Positions 24,301 through 36,289 of a stretch of DNA of 64,000 bases are shown one piece after another. The translations under genes were made by a program, and so were the position numbers. The notes under the pieces are model-generated. The model saw nothing but the letters and a program-made list of their open reading frames with translations. It was not told where the DNA came from and made no database searches. This DNA is from Taenia hydatigena (Eukaryota > Platyhelminthes > Cestoda > Cyclophyllidea > Taeniidae). The stretch spans positions 18,573,175 through 18,637,174 of the forward strand of contig JADWOT020000009.1 of assembly GCA_036345935.2 (NCBI GenBank). Reading direction: 5' to 3'. Within the stretch, counting starts at the first letter, position 1, and every line of letters begins with the position of its first letter.

Positions 24301-27300
24301 CCACTACCGTTAGATCGGAGAATTTTACTAATGAAAATACGTCACGCGGTCGTCACACCTCATTCCTGTGATTAGTGGGTAATTTAGAGACTAATCGAAA
24401 GGTAAATCGGCTATACTGGGGGATAAAATACAGCCCTTACCTGTGGAACCACAATATCAGCAAGCGCCCGGGCTAGGCTGAAGAAATCCAACATCTCTGA
24501 CTCAATTAAAATGCCCGGATTGTGTTGAATATCATACTTGATATTATCATAAATGTCTGGTAGCTTTGAGACATCGTAATCGCCATTAGGAGAACGGAAG
24601 TCTTTCACCAACTTGCCCCACCGCCGTAGCAACAAGTCCCAGGACTCATTATGATACAGGCTCATCTTCTCCCGCTCCCGCAGATTTGCCGTTAGCATGG
24701 CGACGCGGTTTGCCAGTCGCTGGACGTAGCCAAACAGTTTGGTGCAAGCCTCCGTCGGATTGCCGACGTAGTCCATTGCATTGAGGAGAGACTTCGCTCC
24801 CGTAGGAGCCAGCGCCTGCCGATGCTCCTCGCCCCATATGCCCTTGTAGGACATGACCTTCTTAATCCGTTTTTTCACCATCTGTTGATATTGGTGGCAA
24901 TCGTTATCATTGTCTAACAGTCCGTTGGTATTAGCACTCTTTACCATCTGCACCAGAATAGGGGGCAATTCGCCTTCCAGGGCAAGGAAGCCCTTGGCAA
25001 AAGCAGCAGCAGTCATTTGGACGCGACCCTCATCAGAAGCGTAGATTTTTAGATCGTGACGGTAGGTGGAATGCAGTCGAAGGAGTCCGAGGCCAGGATT
25101 TTTGCCATAGTTGCCGTCCCCGCCGGGATAGATACAACGAAAGGCGCGGCCCAGTTGCTCCGCTTGTTGCCTGCCAGCTGCGGTGAGTTCACCTCCCCAT
25201 TTGACCACTAGGAGGATGCAGGGCTCGTTATTGCCTGCAGTGCCAGTAGGAGTGGAGGTAGACTGGCCACTTTCGACGACACCATTGACTTCGCCGTTCC
25301 CTTTTTCGGTGTTGGAAGTAGCGCTGGTGTTTGTCGTAGTGCTGGACGCTGAGCTCTTATCATCCGTCCCACCCTTGTCTAAAGTAGGGCTACCTTTAAC
25401 ACCGCATTCGAAACACTTGAACTTATCAAAATTTAAACGGTGAAACCCTACTTCTGAGGCCCCGGTAGTAAGCGCATTAAGAAGCTCAAACCAAGTTATT
25501 GGATAAAAACGTTTTCGCTACCAAAAGAGTAGGTCAACGGTAGTTATTTAACCATTCCTCTTTATGACCTACTTTATTGTTTTTATCAGATATGCATTAA
25601 TAATTATGCCATAGCAGATGCCTTAGACAAATACCGAAGAAAATGAACCAAAAAAATTTTATTTTAACATTCGTGATGGAGAAAGGAAGCAAGACCAGTT
25701 ACTATTAGCCTTTTACCCAAAAGCATTACGAAACAGTTAAAGTGTAGAGGTCCTGTTTCCTTTAGTAGGATGAAAAGGCGAAGTGCAAGTGTTAGCGTTT
25801 CTTCCTCAAAACTCCGTTGGATATCTCGATACAGATGGATTTAGGCAAGATAGATATAGAGGTATCAGTGGCTGTTCATTTGGCGCCCCAAAACCGTGTA
25901 AATACGAAAGAGAGAGCCATACAGTAACTTTGACAAATTGGATGTCTAGACGGTTTGGCTCATGACAGGACGCGTGAAGGCAGTTGGCGTGATACATGAA
26001 TCTGCCAAACCACGCTGCACCATTGACCTTAAGCACTTACCTCATCTTCAAGCTCTGCATCTATAACAAGTTAGGACAACCGAACAATGCATACTGATTA
26101 TTCCATCAAAATGGTTATGCTTCCCGAATGTTGTTCCTGCATAAAAACGAGTGTTACAGATTTCAGTCCCAAGAGATCATCAGCCAGCAAGCCCGGTACA
26201 ATGAGACCCAAAGTGTCGACAGGTCAGTTTTGAACCCCATTCACTGTGATGTAAATAAAATCACACGACCATAGTTCCATTCGCCTCCGATTCACCCCAA
26301 CATCGCTACGATAGCCGACGTGGAAGTGTGATCACGGCGTTTAAAAGTGGACAGCAAGTAGGCAACGGAAGGCTTTCAGTCAACACACGAATCCGCTTCC
26401 ACAACAATGGTACGAAGCTCCACTCCCAATCCCTCTAAATGTGTAGAATAAAGTTCCTTCCGGATTCATATTCTGCGATGCCTTCAGAATTGACTACAGC
26501 AATGTATCATCAACGCTTACAAAGGACAATCAAAGTCGGTGGAACACAAACAAGACGCCACATATATTCGCGACGGAACGATATTTACTTTTGCTTGCGT
26601 ATTTTAAAAGCTCGGGTAATTCAGTCTACAGGATGGACAATATGGTCCCAATAATGTCACATTCTAAGTAGCGACATTTCAAAGGGTCTTATCTTTAGGC
26701 AAAAGAGGGAACAACTAACCTCACTCCGAAATTGAGATGAAACAGAACCAACACTTCAAACAAGAAGGATAATTATTTAAAAGCACTATTCTCTGAACTG
26801 ATGAAAAGGAAGGGGTCATGCCACACAAGAAACCGCTAAAGGAGACGTGCCAGAGATATAAAACAGTGTAGACGACCACATCCTAAGCTCAGAAGTCACA
26901 CGCTCGTATTTTTGGCGCGGCGTTTCCCCACAACTGCAACGGTTGGTGAAAATCATGTGTCGAAACGCTGATTAAGGCGGAGTTATTGACCAAACCCTTG
27001 CTCATTTCTAACCGATTACACCCACGTTTCCAGATCGGTGACACAATAGGTGACATTAGTTAAACCTTGCTTTCGTGCATGATTCGAAGTGGAGGTGTGT
27101 GCCGCGTAGGCAATGGTTGTTTTGAGCTTAACAATACCAGCAAACTCTAGCTCAGGTTGAACGACAAATTTGTAGTTAAGTTTGATAATCATCTGCTGCA
27201 TATAAACGAACCATGGTTGCATGCATGCTTTAGTCACACCTTAATTAGGCGGCGTCGGTAGATTTTATCAAATAACATGCGAGTTATCCGTGGTTTTATT

Positions 27301-30300
27301 AAGTTTGAGATGAATGCTAAATGATAGTGGCATAAGCAATGGCCAGTTCACAAATTGTGTATAGGTGGTAGTGTAGACAGGCGTGGAACAGAGTTGCTTA
27401 TAGCACAAAGGCATAAAGCCTCGGCTCCAGACAGGTATTTCCACAGTGAGGCATCTGAAGAGTGTGTGAGTGTGCATTTAAAAACGGTTGTGCATCTAAC
27501 AGTAATGATTTTAGTTATGAGGAGACCTGATTGATGCATAACCTTTCGTGAAAACTAGTCAAGAGACGAGAGTAGTGCATACAAAACAATTAGGCACGAA
27601 CATACGCAGTTTAGAGAAGTTTGTGCCGCTGAGCGCCAAGGAAGGGTGGATTCCGGCACTTTGCAGACAGAACTTTCTTTGACTTAGCGGTGAAGAGCTG
27701 CGTTGGAAAATAAATGAGCTTTGACTTCAACACTCTCGGTATTCAAGACTCATATGTCCCATGACATCTTCAGGAGTAGCACGGGCCCCATGTTAGTGGC
27801 GCCCCAACGGTAACTTTTGCTGATTTATCAAGGATGTCTTAGATCAGAACAGGCTGCCTTGCTGCAATGCGAAAACTGCGCAAAAGATGTTTTCATTGTG
27901 ATTGGTCGAAGCGGTAGCGACGCAGAGTATAGAGCTCAAGAAAATAAACCAGAACCCTGGCAACCAATACAACGTTTAGTTTTATCTCCCAACTCGAACA
28001 GAGTCAGGACCGTCCATGAGACGCCTGCTTGCGAAGTGAAGTGGTGAGCGAAAGCTGAAAACTGACACCTCTCCATGTTACAAGGACTGGAGAGGAACAT
28101 AGATGGGTGGTTGATCAAAAAGGGCAAAGAAAGGACAAAAATATCCCCCATGGATTCACCAAGGGTTTGTCTCTGGCCGAATGTTTCAACGCATTGTCAG
28201 AGGGAACCTTACATTTTACAATGCAATGGACGATTGATATTACATGCGCTACATCAGAAAGAGTAAGTAAGGAGAGCACAACCAGAAGCGCTCTGACTTT
28301 TAAAGGGCTGGAATTCTTAAACATGAAAGCAGAAAAAGGAAAACAAGAAAGACTTTATCCCTTACTACCATCCTTTTTCTTGCTTGTGTCACTCTGACGT
28401 CCATTGGGTTGGTACTTGAGCTGAATCTTGCGATTGATGCCACTGAAGGAGCCATACATCTCTAAGACGTATCTGAGCAGGGGAGGAGAAGAAATAAATC
28501 GAGTGAAAGAGGAGAAAAATATTTACACAAGTCAGTAGTCGTTGTGCCAAACGTACGCGCGGGTTAACCCGGAAACGCAGACCCAACTAAGCTTAGTGAT
28601 TTAAATTAACGCTACCCTTGCAAAAAAAAAGTTGGATATGAATAGTGAAGCATCAATAACTGACGATCTAGCAGTGTTCCCTATTCTCGGTCCCAAAGGA
28701 GCCGATTCTTTGTTGGCAACAAAACGTACTGACGCTCTCAGATAGATGGTTCACATTGGTGAGGAAAAATCTACCATTCCTTATACATTTGGCAAGCCTA
28801 GTCGGATCAACATATCAATAGTAAAGTTAAGTAGCAATTCATGTAAGCAATGAAGCAATTGGTTAAGTCTACATCACTTAGGAAAGGAGTCATTAAGGCT
28901 GATGGACAAAAATAGGTCCCTTTTACATGAGGTAACAGATGACAATAAGGGTAAAAAACCATCAATTTGTTTTTCGCTTCTTACATTATTATTTGCCCAT
29001 TAACTGACTTGCCACGAGAAAAAAAATTCGAATTTCCAGCAAACGATCCACACCTCAGAGCCGCTTATCACATCATTCTTAAGGGACTGTTTTGCGTAAG
29101 TATGTGATGCACTGCATACGCAATTATTCACCTGAATGCATTTCCCCACTGAGGACCAAACAACGAGACAATGGGATACAACTCCAAAGGTGGGCAAGAA
29201 TTTTATTTTGAGGAGAAAGGACTATAAATCAAGGTGTCACAGACTGAATCATGGTTAGAAAATAGAGGCCGAAATGGAAGTATCTGGGGCTAGGTTTTTG
29301 CACAACCTCGAAAGACAAGATGCTTTAAGGGGTTAAATTAGCAGCAATCTTGCGTTCTGTTGCAAAGGGACTATGGATGATAAATTTCAGAGGGGGATTT
29401 ACAACCTAATCAAGATTGCAAAGTTACATCACGCAAACTAACGGATGTGCGTGCCAAGTAGCTGTGATAAGATGTAACTTTTAGTACCAGGAGATGGTTT
29501 CTAGCTCAAAAAATTCTACAAAAATATCCAGGAAAAGAAGAACTTGAAGCAATCGACTCTTGCACAGTGAACATGACGTGGGATCTGCCGGCTAACCCCA
29601 ACTGTCGCATTGCTGACTACACTATCGAATGGACACCTGACCATTCTAATGGTGATGCCCAATATATTTGAGTAATAATAAAAAGGGAGACAACTTTAAA
29701 ACGGTAGATCTCATTATCTATAGAATTACGTTCATAACGTCATCGGAGGGACTAGGGAACTACAATGATACGAGAAGTTAACAAACTCACTCCAAAAGAA
29801 TAATAAATGACGTAATTAGAAAGGAGTTAAATGTCGTTGTTTACTGAATCCTAGAAGTCAATTAACATTATGACGACTCTGAGCCACTATCCCAAATTTG
29901 AGTCAATAACAAAACAAGGCATTAGCCAATTAAAAATGACTAGTATCCTGCAGCTTACTAATGCTAACGGTCTCTCAGCATTTTTGGAATGAGAACGGCT
30001 TAAGTACAGTAGCATTCACCTGAGTTGTTCAAACTTGGCCTTCTTCTCTTCCAGTTCAGAGTTCTTCAGCTTCCCACTCTCTATTTCTTCGAGAATATTC
30101 CGCACAATATCCAGCACCTCTTGCAACTGCGTTGGTTTTTTCAATTTCAATTCCAATGTTCTTCCTCCGGCATACTTGTTAAAGAGTTTAAAGAATCGAT
30201 CATCCCTCACATCCATCTTCATCTTCTGTTTTGGCGTTCGGTCGCCATGTCGAAATACCGCAATGACACAACGCAACTCCATGATGGTTCCGCAAGTCGT

Positions 30301-33300
30301 GGGGACGAGTGGAATATCGTCGTCTGGGCCAGGAGTGTTCCAGTATCCCAGACCTGGTGGACATAGACGTGGCGCAATCACGCGAGTGATAAGAACTCCG
30401 AGGACGTGGCTACAATCGTCGTAATACTTGCGCGACGTCTTCACAAAGGAAAAGCCATTGACATCGCAGACATAGGACATGCCATTGGCACGGAGGAGAT
30501 CGAAACCACAGATCTGCTGTTTTACTACCTTGGCTACCTTTTTGGCAATAATCTTCTCCCGCGGCGTGAGGATCACAGGGTAACGAATCTCTTTGCCTTC
30601 ACTATCTCGCTCCACTTTACCGTCAAGGGCAGGTGATTTGCGAGCCTCGGCATGTGCGTAGTCATCAGCCACAGTGTACACCTACCAAAAGATAGGATGA
30701 GAATTTACACGATCTCGCTTTTTCTGCTTTTACTTATTTTAGACGCGACACCTTAACGCCAAATGCATGATCTCACTTTTTACTCATCAGAGTAAAATCT
30801 TATAGCTGACTGGTACTTTCTTCAAAAACAAGGTTCCAATTCGTAACAGGTTTCCATATATTCAGAGTACATCATCTATTACACAATGGGGTAAGTTTTT
30901 AAATCGTAGTATAGAAGCTATAAATGAAGCTAAGATTTATCAGTGATGACAGTAACTGATGAATTGGAGCTTCGCTTGCCTCTCTCCTTCTGTTAAGGCT
31001 CACTTCAGAGAATGCAGCAGTTAATGGTTCAGGTTTGAAGTGAACATTATCCCTCTTTTACCAGCACCACGGAAACTTCGAAGCTAGCAAAAGAGTTAGT
31101 TAGCCATCTCTCTGTTTATAAACCCTCACAATACAAAAGGTAACAGCCGTACACGAATAAAAGTTTAATTGAAAATGCATTGAAATATGTCGCTTCCATT
31201 ATAGGACCGAGACAAAATTAAAGGGACACCGAAACCAAGGTAACTCTCCCCAATCGATCACTTTGTAGGATGTTTAAAAACACGGAAAGCAAGCTGGAGC
31301 GTTGATTAAACTTTTCTCACTCCAATGTAGGAATTCCGAACTTAGCACAGACGATAAAAAGAAACCTGATATTAAATGCCTAGGCCAGTAACCACATTTA
31401 TTCAAAAAATTGGGTCATTCCAAAAGTTTAGGAAACTTTATATGTTTAAGGACATATTCAAAACATTGACTTTCCATTATCAACTTAAATGCTTCCCAAG
31501 TCCATCCAAATACTTAGGAAGTTTAAAACTTCCATTTCAAAAGCTATGGATGCCTTTTCCTGCAGAATCCATGTCAGTCCACAATTAAAAACTGGAAAGA
31601 TCGCCAAGCAAGAAATCTAGGACATTGTACCTTCTTATACAACCCGCATAAAGTAGGCTTAAGCAGACATTTATTGCAGTCGTACAACCCTCTTTTATTC
31701 ATAGCCAACCAGGCTTGTGCATCTATAATAAAGCTAGTTAAAGCGGTAAAACATATACAGGAGCAAGTAGTGTGCTAAAATGAACAGCTTTATTCATGAA
31801 TAAAAACGTTCGTGAAATAGGTGTGACAAAATGCATTGCGTCTGTGCAATGTATGCATGCAAGGTTCCATGGGTGCGTTACGAGCAGCCGGACGTAAAAG
31901 CAGTGAAACAAAATTTTTCGTTGCATAAAAAATGATCTCATCATGGAAATTTGATTCCAGTGAATGAATAATAATTAGTCCATGAAGAGACATTCATTTT
32001 AACAGTACTATGGAAACAGATCAACAGAACGTAATCAGAATCTGGCTTAATATGTCATAGAGAAAAATAGTGTGAAAGCTTCTACCCATGTGGCAAGGTC
32101 AGGCTTTACCCCGGCACAATTCTCTAATACCAGTCAGTGCTACTCAACTTGGACATTGTGCCTTTCCTTCACAAGCTGGATAGATTCCCTATAATTGAGA
32201 GAATCGAAATAAGTGAGGATTAAGTGATCCCACGGCGTCAAATCGTTCAAAAGGAGTGTCGCATAAATTCCCCGAATGCCAGAATGAGAATAAAAAACAT
32301 CAGTCTTTAATCATTTTTCAAATTAGATGCTAATTGCGATTAAAAGACACTTCCCATTCGCATGGTAATGCGCGTGGATAAAAAGGCTAGTCCCGGCATG
32401 GATTCATTCGCCTTACCAAATATCGAATTTGAACAAAAATCGGCCTTAAATCCAGCCATATTGATGCCGTAAATGCATTGATTACACGAAGTGGCATATA
32501 ACTGCGACTAAGCCGCCATAACAGCTGTAAAAATGGTTGTCAACTCTACGAAAACAGCTGTTCAGCTGGTTTGGGTTGAGAATGAGAATGAGAATATTTT
32601 GGATACAATGGCAAATTTGGATGGCGGGAAAATAACTGTGAAATATCACCGTGTCGAGACAAGTATCACCCCTCGATTTCAGTGGATACAATTGAAGACA
32701 CACCACTAATTTCTTTTCCATGTTGCCCTTGTTATCTCAAGATACTTCAGCAACGAATGCTTAAACAAGGGAACGTTCTGTATGGGAGCGTTAACCAGTT
32801 CGTACAACGATAAACTCCGATACGTTGGTTATGCTGTTTATAGAAACCCCCAAAAGACAATGGGTAACTACTTTATGTAGTTCATTAAAAGCTCACGAAA
32901 AAATTCGCTGTGAGAAGGGAACAAAAACCACTTGAAAGCAACAGTTTTACAGCACCTATCTTCGCAAAGTAAAGCAATGTCTATACGTATATGCAAAATG
33001 CCTCAAGCACGTTTGTGAATGTTCAATGTTAAAAACACATTACTTTGAAAAGAACACTGAAACATATTTTCGCATGAATTGCAACTACTTCTAGCTTAGC
33101 ATAAACAAGATAACATAACAGTTAGTTTAGATTTCAATAAACATGCTTACTTTGACATCAGTACCATCAGTTGGCATAAACTCCTCATAGAGGTAAGAGC
33201 CTTCAGTACGGATTGTACTAATTTGAAAGTATTTACTGCTTCGATCGCCAACTTTGCGGAATAGACGCTGGCTACCACCCCCCGCACTGCTTGGAAAGTA

Positions 33301-33905
33301 AATGTATATATTGTGATCCTCGGCGTTCAAAGGTTTTTCAACAAATGGTTTGTGAAATATTTCGCCATCTATCTAAAAGCACAAGAAGAATATAACAAAT
33401 ATTACCGCTTCCAACAAGCTCTAAAGCATTCTGAGCAGCTGGGTGTAAAACTTGGGTCGAAATGTCAACTTACTTCAATAGCGTCATCGTGTTCGATGAC
33501 ATTGACATTATTGCTGGGATCTCCTCTTTCAACACAAGCGTAGCGTGGGACTGGGATGCCTTCCATCTGTAAGCACTCATAAACCTTTTTCCTGTCCATC
33601 AACACATATTGAGCTTTTAGGTCATTCACCAAGTATGGCCTTCTCAACTCGGCGTAGGCTATCGCTTTCTGGAGGGGGAATCCGTCGGAGTAGAAACTAA
33701 TTAAGGCATCGCACAAAGGCCATGCCTCTATTGTATGTTTTAAAATAACCTTCTCTTCAAAGACAATCACTTTGATGTGCTGGAATTTCTCTAAACGACG
33801 AAGAATTTCCTTCATCGGCTTTGATTTCGTTTTCTTTGCCATTGCACAAACACCAAGGATGATGAAAATTGACCCTTCATCGCTCTGGTTTTCAAATGTT
33901 GTCAT
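9397..33905 (-). CDS. PPIP5K: Inositol hexakisphosphate / diphosphoinositol-pentakisphosphate kinase, 12 exons
   Basis: Cytosolic bifunctional enzyme of inositol pyrophosphate metabolism. The N-terminal ATP-grasp kinase adds the 1-diphosphate to InsP6 or 5-InsP7; the histidine-phosphatase domain removes it. Exons in transcript order: 33474-33905, 33151-33372, 30020-30681, 28369-28472, 24441-25378, 22683-22807, 18554-18776, 15734-15844, 13086-14516, 12295-12337, 9899-10048, 9397-9824. They total 4869 bases, 1622 aa, and all phases agree. Kinase landmarks are [32 protein letters not shown] and the DVNGFSFVK segment. The phosphatase motif RHGDRTP is at about residues 362-368. Residues 940-1622 are Ser/Pro-rich and low-complexity, ending with the conserved YPLETLHNA segment. 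Vertebrate forms are shorter. Domains are certain; the tail joins are less so. Confidence 0.93.
11097..11102 (-). promoter_or_regulatory. Poly(A) signal AATAAA
   Basis: TTTATT on the plus strand reads AATAAA on the minus strand, just downstream of the stop of the 11115-11434 open exon. Confidence 0.55.
11115..11434 (-). CDS. Possible alternative last exon of PPIP5K ending in Cys-Cys
   Basis: A 320-base open segment between PPIP5K exons 10 and 11, on the same strand. A polypyrimidine-CAGCAG acceptor precedes it. Joined to exon 10 (which ends with one base of a codon) it gives 107 in-frame codons including the stop. The C-terminus reads [16 protein letters not shown] (complement of 11097-11102) lies 13 bases after the stop, as expected of a terminal exon. 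Use of this exon would skip the conserved YPLETLHNA end. It could instead be the last exon of a separate nested gene. Confidence 0.5.
13086..14516 (-). CDS. PPIP5K: PPIP5K low-complexity tail exon (exon 9)
   Basis: A 1431-base exon, 477 codons, open throughout. I chose the 5' limit at a TTCACAG acceptor because it gives phase 0, matching exon 8; the open frame itself extends to about 14726. The 3' limit is GGCG/GTAGGA. The product is Ser/Thr/Pro-rich with several SP/TP sites and an acidic Glu run, and no known fold. Membership of PPIP5K rests on phase, strand and position between conserved exons. Confidence 0.75.
15734..28472 (-). CDS. PPIP5K: PPIP5K phosphatase-domain exons 4-8
   Basis: Exons 28369-28472, 24441-25378, 22683-22807, 18554-18776 and 15734-15844 carry the rest of the histidine-phosphatase fold. 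Landmarks include [57 protein letters not shown] and [11 protein letters not shown]. Exon 5 begins with a Thr/Ser-rich insertion of about 60 residues before KWGGELT that looks unstructured. Confidence 0.9.
16830..16945. repeat. Degenerate GATGGATA-rich tract
   Basis: Imperfect repeats of GATGG, GATAGAT and GGATGGAT in a PPIP5K intron, resembling a decayed tetranucleotide microsatellite. No coding signal. Confidence 0.7.
19745..20010 (+). repeat. Old TRIM-A relic (LTR end plus internal part)
   Basis: In a PPIP5K intron. The 3' end of LTR-A (TGCCTTCTCTCGTCTTTGG) is followed by ATTAGCGGCAGCGAAAAG, matching the LTR/internal junction of the intact elements (TTGGTGGCAGCGGAAAGCGG). Further on, GCTATTAACAAATGAGG and ACCACTAGCC match the internal block that precedes the short ATG frame. 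It is highly diverged. Confidence 0.6.
20698..20982 (+). CDS. Unassigned 94-codon open frame in a PPIP5K intron
   Basis: An open frame on the strand opposite PPIP5K. A long (CTTT)n-CAG acceptor-like tract lies inside it at about 20785-20805, so the part after FLSGITFKG could be a 3' exon ending at TAA 20980-20982. The family is not recognised and there is no membrane segment. It may be a small nested gene or chance. Confidence 0.25.
   Translation: MRSLPHPDKLHTLNYACVEKGSVEFSGVFCFLSFFQFLSGITFKGTSNTCAAVVHRSLQNLDSEGVKAICTRKTIYDKFVQSKFIQALDDGRKL
21865..21980 (+). repeat. Dispersed repeat, copy 1
   Basis: It shares TGATGGC-TGAAGGTTCAA and an upstream CAGTTTCTGTGGCACCT block with 23433-23540, in the same order and similar spacing. 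Possibly an old short interspersed element; the class is not determined. Confidence 0.4.
22308..22640. repeat. Degenerate GATGGA/GGATAGAT-rich tract
   Basis: Purine-rich imperfect repeats (GGATGGGAGG, GGATAGATGGATG, GGAGGATAGATGAAGG) in a PPIP5K intron. They are similar in kind to 16830-16945. Confidence 0.6.
23433..23540 (+). repeat. Dispersed repeat, copy 2
   Basis: Second copy of the 21865-21980 repeat, with CAGCTTCCGTGACACCT and, about 70 bases later, TTGATGGCGTGAAGGTTCAA. A GGTTGGTTCGACCAACG inverted repeat precedes the last block. Confidence 0.4.
29471..29671 (+). pseudogene. Fibronectin type III-like exon fragment
   Basis: A 66-codon open stretch in a PPIP5K intron on the opposite strand, ending at TGA. 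The segment [20 protein letters not shown] followed by EWTP fits strands B and C of a fibronectin-III domain: the core Trp, the P-x-N-P loop and the Tyr/Trp pair. The rest of a domain (strands D-G) is not seen after the stop. It may be an orphan exon fragment, a relic, or an exon of a nested plus-strand gene. I call it a relic because no partner exons were found. Confidence 0.45.
30020..33905 (-). CDS. PPIP5K: PPIP5K kinase-domain exons 1-3
   Basis: Exons 33474-33905 and 33151-33372 and the first part of 30020-30681 encode the whole ATP-grasp kinase (about residues 1-315). The start ATG at 33903-33905 precedes the family's [11 protein letters not shown] strand. Donors are GAA/GTAAGT and AAA/GTAAGC. 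Exon 3 also contains the RHGDRTP start of the phosphatase domain. The kinase looks intact: no stop or missing conserved block was seen. Confidence 0.93.
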
Positions 33906-34425
33906 AATGAGATAAAGTTTTGAAGAAATAACTATAACATAGGCAAACTACTAAACGACCGTAGCGACGTGACTACCATGGGTAACATTTTAGCCTTCAC
34001 AGGCAAAACCACCAATCGCATCAACAAGCCAATCGTTTCTCAGTGACTCGTTGGCGAACCAGGGTACACTTGACGTCTATACGACGGCTCTTTAAATGCA
34101 TGGTTAATTAAAAGCAAACGTCAAGGTTAGATCACAAGGCGAATTTACTTTTTGTAGTGCATAAAACACATAACCAACACTCCTGCAATTGCTAGACATT
34201 TTAAAGTTAGAAGAACGATTGCTTAGATCTGATGATCACAAGTTAAACGTTAATAGCCAACGCCTATGAGCTATCTCTAGCATAGAGCTAGTGTGTACTT
34301 TGTGGGTGAGAAATAAAAAATTTTGATCGAATCGCGGACGAACGCTGTCGCTCCTTAGGGTCCGAGAAACATTCATCGTAACCACTTCTGCCTGTGGTCG
34401 TAAAAAAGATGTCAAAAAACATTCA
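33906..34425. other. Presumed 5' flank of PPIP5K
   Basis: AT-rich sequence upstream of the PPIP5K start. No clear TATA box or upstream exon was identified. A non-coding first exon or promoter may lie here. Confidence 0.35.
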
Positions 34426-34650
34426 TGTAATACTTATGTTCTTTAAATGTGCTTTGTAGGCCAGAGGTGGGACGACAATTTGAACCTGACTGAGGGGCAG
34501 TGTGGCGACTCAGGAGCGCGACTTATCCCGTTCTGAACTCTCCTAAAAGATCTCTCCGTACCCTGTCTCTTGCCCATAATAAAGATGTCGAAGCGTGTTC
34601 AGACTTCTAATAACAAGGGCGGTAAGGGGGAAGAAGAAAAATCCTCTACA
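34426..34650 (+). mobile_element. Solo LTR-B
   Basis: TGTAATACTTATG...CCTCTACA, 225 bp, with the CATAATAAAGATGTCGAAGC block (AATAAA). The flanks are ATTCA and ATCCA, a 5-bp duplication with one mismatch. It is moderately diverged from the 53210 copy in its middle. Confidence 0.8.
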
Positions 34651-35446
34651 ATCCAACCTTCTTACAGCTTAAGTGTTAGAGGAGGAGAGAAGAAAAGGGA
34701 AGAATCGTTCACAAGTCCAACCTTTAATAAAATCATTGGTTTATCTGCAGGGGCAAGAATTAAACGCTTTTATCGGTTGACGGCAGCTCAAAACCCATCA
34801 AGCTATCAATGGGGCAAGGGAATTAATCATGGCCAGGCGCCAGTTCTCTAGGATTTTCCAGCGGTTTTTAGTAGCACTCTGCTCATCTGGGGTACGAAAC
34901 GTCTACACTTTGCATAGCAAAACGGCGCAGGAGTTGGTGACTGGTTAGTATGCTATTTACGGTATTACTTTACACCACGTAACATGAGTGACCGCAAGGT
35001 GAAGCTGAAGATTTTAGCTGCAGTATGCTCTCGCGCAGCTGCAATGCATTGGCAATTTGCTTAATTCTCTGTTCTCGCTCTGTCGACACTTGAGATTCCG
35101 TCTCTCGACTTTTCCCGATAGCATAGCCTTCGATGCATGTGTAGCTCTTTATCCCTCCTCGGTGGTAGTGGAAAGCAAACCTGATCACAAAGGATAAGAC
35201 TCCCATTTCTGTTCTGTCGTGCTAAACCATAGCGCGAACTGAGGCGGCTATTGATGCAAATGGGAAGACCCGTGACGGCCTTCACCAGAGAGCATAAAAA
35301 TGATGCCTACTAACGGTAAATATGGCTGATGCCTCAGGATGTGTAAGTCGAGCGATTACTAAACATGAATATGAGGACCATATTTGCACATAAGAGGTTT
35401 TAATCAAAATCCACCCTAGCTCTCTCACAACTGGTTAATACCCTAC

Positions 35447-35656
35447 TTAATCTCACGGCCAGCGGTGGGATGGTAGGCGACTAGATCAAAGGGTCGTGTA
35501 GCGCAGGCCTTGAGGAAGCAGCGCTGCTCCACTGAGAGCAGTTTGAGCACGCGTTCATAGCGCAGATCCTCGTGGCAGGCGCCGAACACGCTCTGCACGA
35601 AAAACCACAGCGTATGACGCAGACTTGAGGTGTTCACGTCGTTGTATTCATTCAAC
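35447..35656 (-). CDS. Orphan coding exon, family not recognised
   Basis: An acceptor (CTTTCAG/G) precedes 69 or more open codons, noticeably more GC-rich than the surroundings and with a codon pattern like the real genes. The sequence includes LRHTLWFFVQSVFG and ERVLKLLSVEQRCFLKACAT and looks alpha-helical. It ends at a TTAA/GTAGGG donor or, if read through, at TAG (35443-35445). It probably belongs to a larger minus-strand gene. Exons at 38592-38786 and 44132-44325 are candidates for the same gene, but phases do not allow direct joins. Confidence 0.6.
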
Positions 35657-36127
35657 CTGAAAGCACAAATACAGGCTACAATTTAAATTCTCCTGGCTTT
35701 GCATCATGCCGACGCATCTAAATAAAATAGAGTCAAATGGCTCATTTTTTAGCGTTCTAAACATTAATAAATGCAAACTCAGTGATCAAATGAGAAATTT
35801 TTTTTGACTTAAAAATTTAATAATGTCTGACTACAGATTGAATAATCCAATTATAGAGTCCCGGATTTTGATCTACGTTGACGTGGAGGCGAACCTTAAG
35901 AACTTCTGCCTGCAGTCATGGATAATACAAACGCTTAAATTAGTCACGACATGTTTTGCATGTTCTACTTTTGCACATCAAATTTAACAATTACCAACGG
36001 TGTAATCGGATTTCATCCCGGTGTTCATTGAGTGATGTGAACTTATCGATGTATTTTGGACAAATTGCAAGCTTATGGCTGCATGAGGACTCTGCGCCTT
36101 GAGTTTTGAGGCCACAACCATTGCGGC

Positions 36128-36250
36128 TTACTGAGATTTTCTTGCATGCAAACGAAGGCATAAGACTAGGGCGGAGTATGTCTTTAGCAAACATAAAGGA
36201 ATTGGGACTGACAGCATGGCATGGAGGCCAGCTTTTTTAACTAGGGCTGT
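36128..36250 (-). repeat. Degenerate LTR-A fragment
   Basis: GAAGGCATAAGACTAGGGCGG, GGCATGGAGGCCAGC and AACTAGGGC match reverse LTR-A. It lies just left of an intact TRIM-A in the opposite orientation. Confidence 0.6.
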
Positions 36251-36289
36251 AGGTGAATTCTCCCATTCGTTCTCTTCTACCAGCACTGC

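Noticed and set aside
27817..28397. Plus-strand frames of 76-96 codons opposite PPIP5K exon 4
   Set aside because: No domain, no splice sites and no codon bias. They partly overlap the antisense of a confirmed exon.
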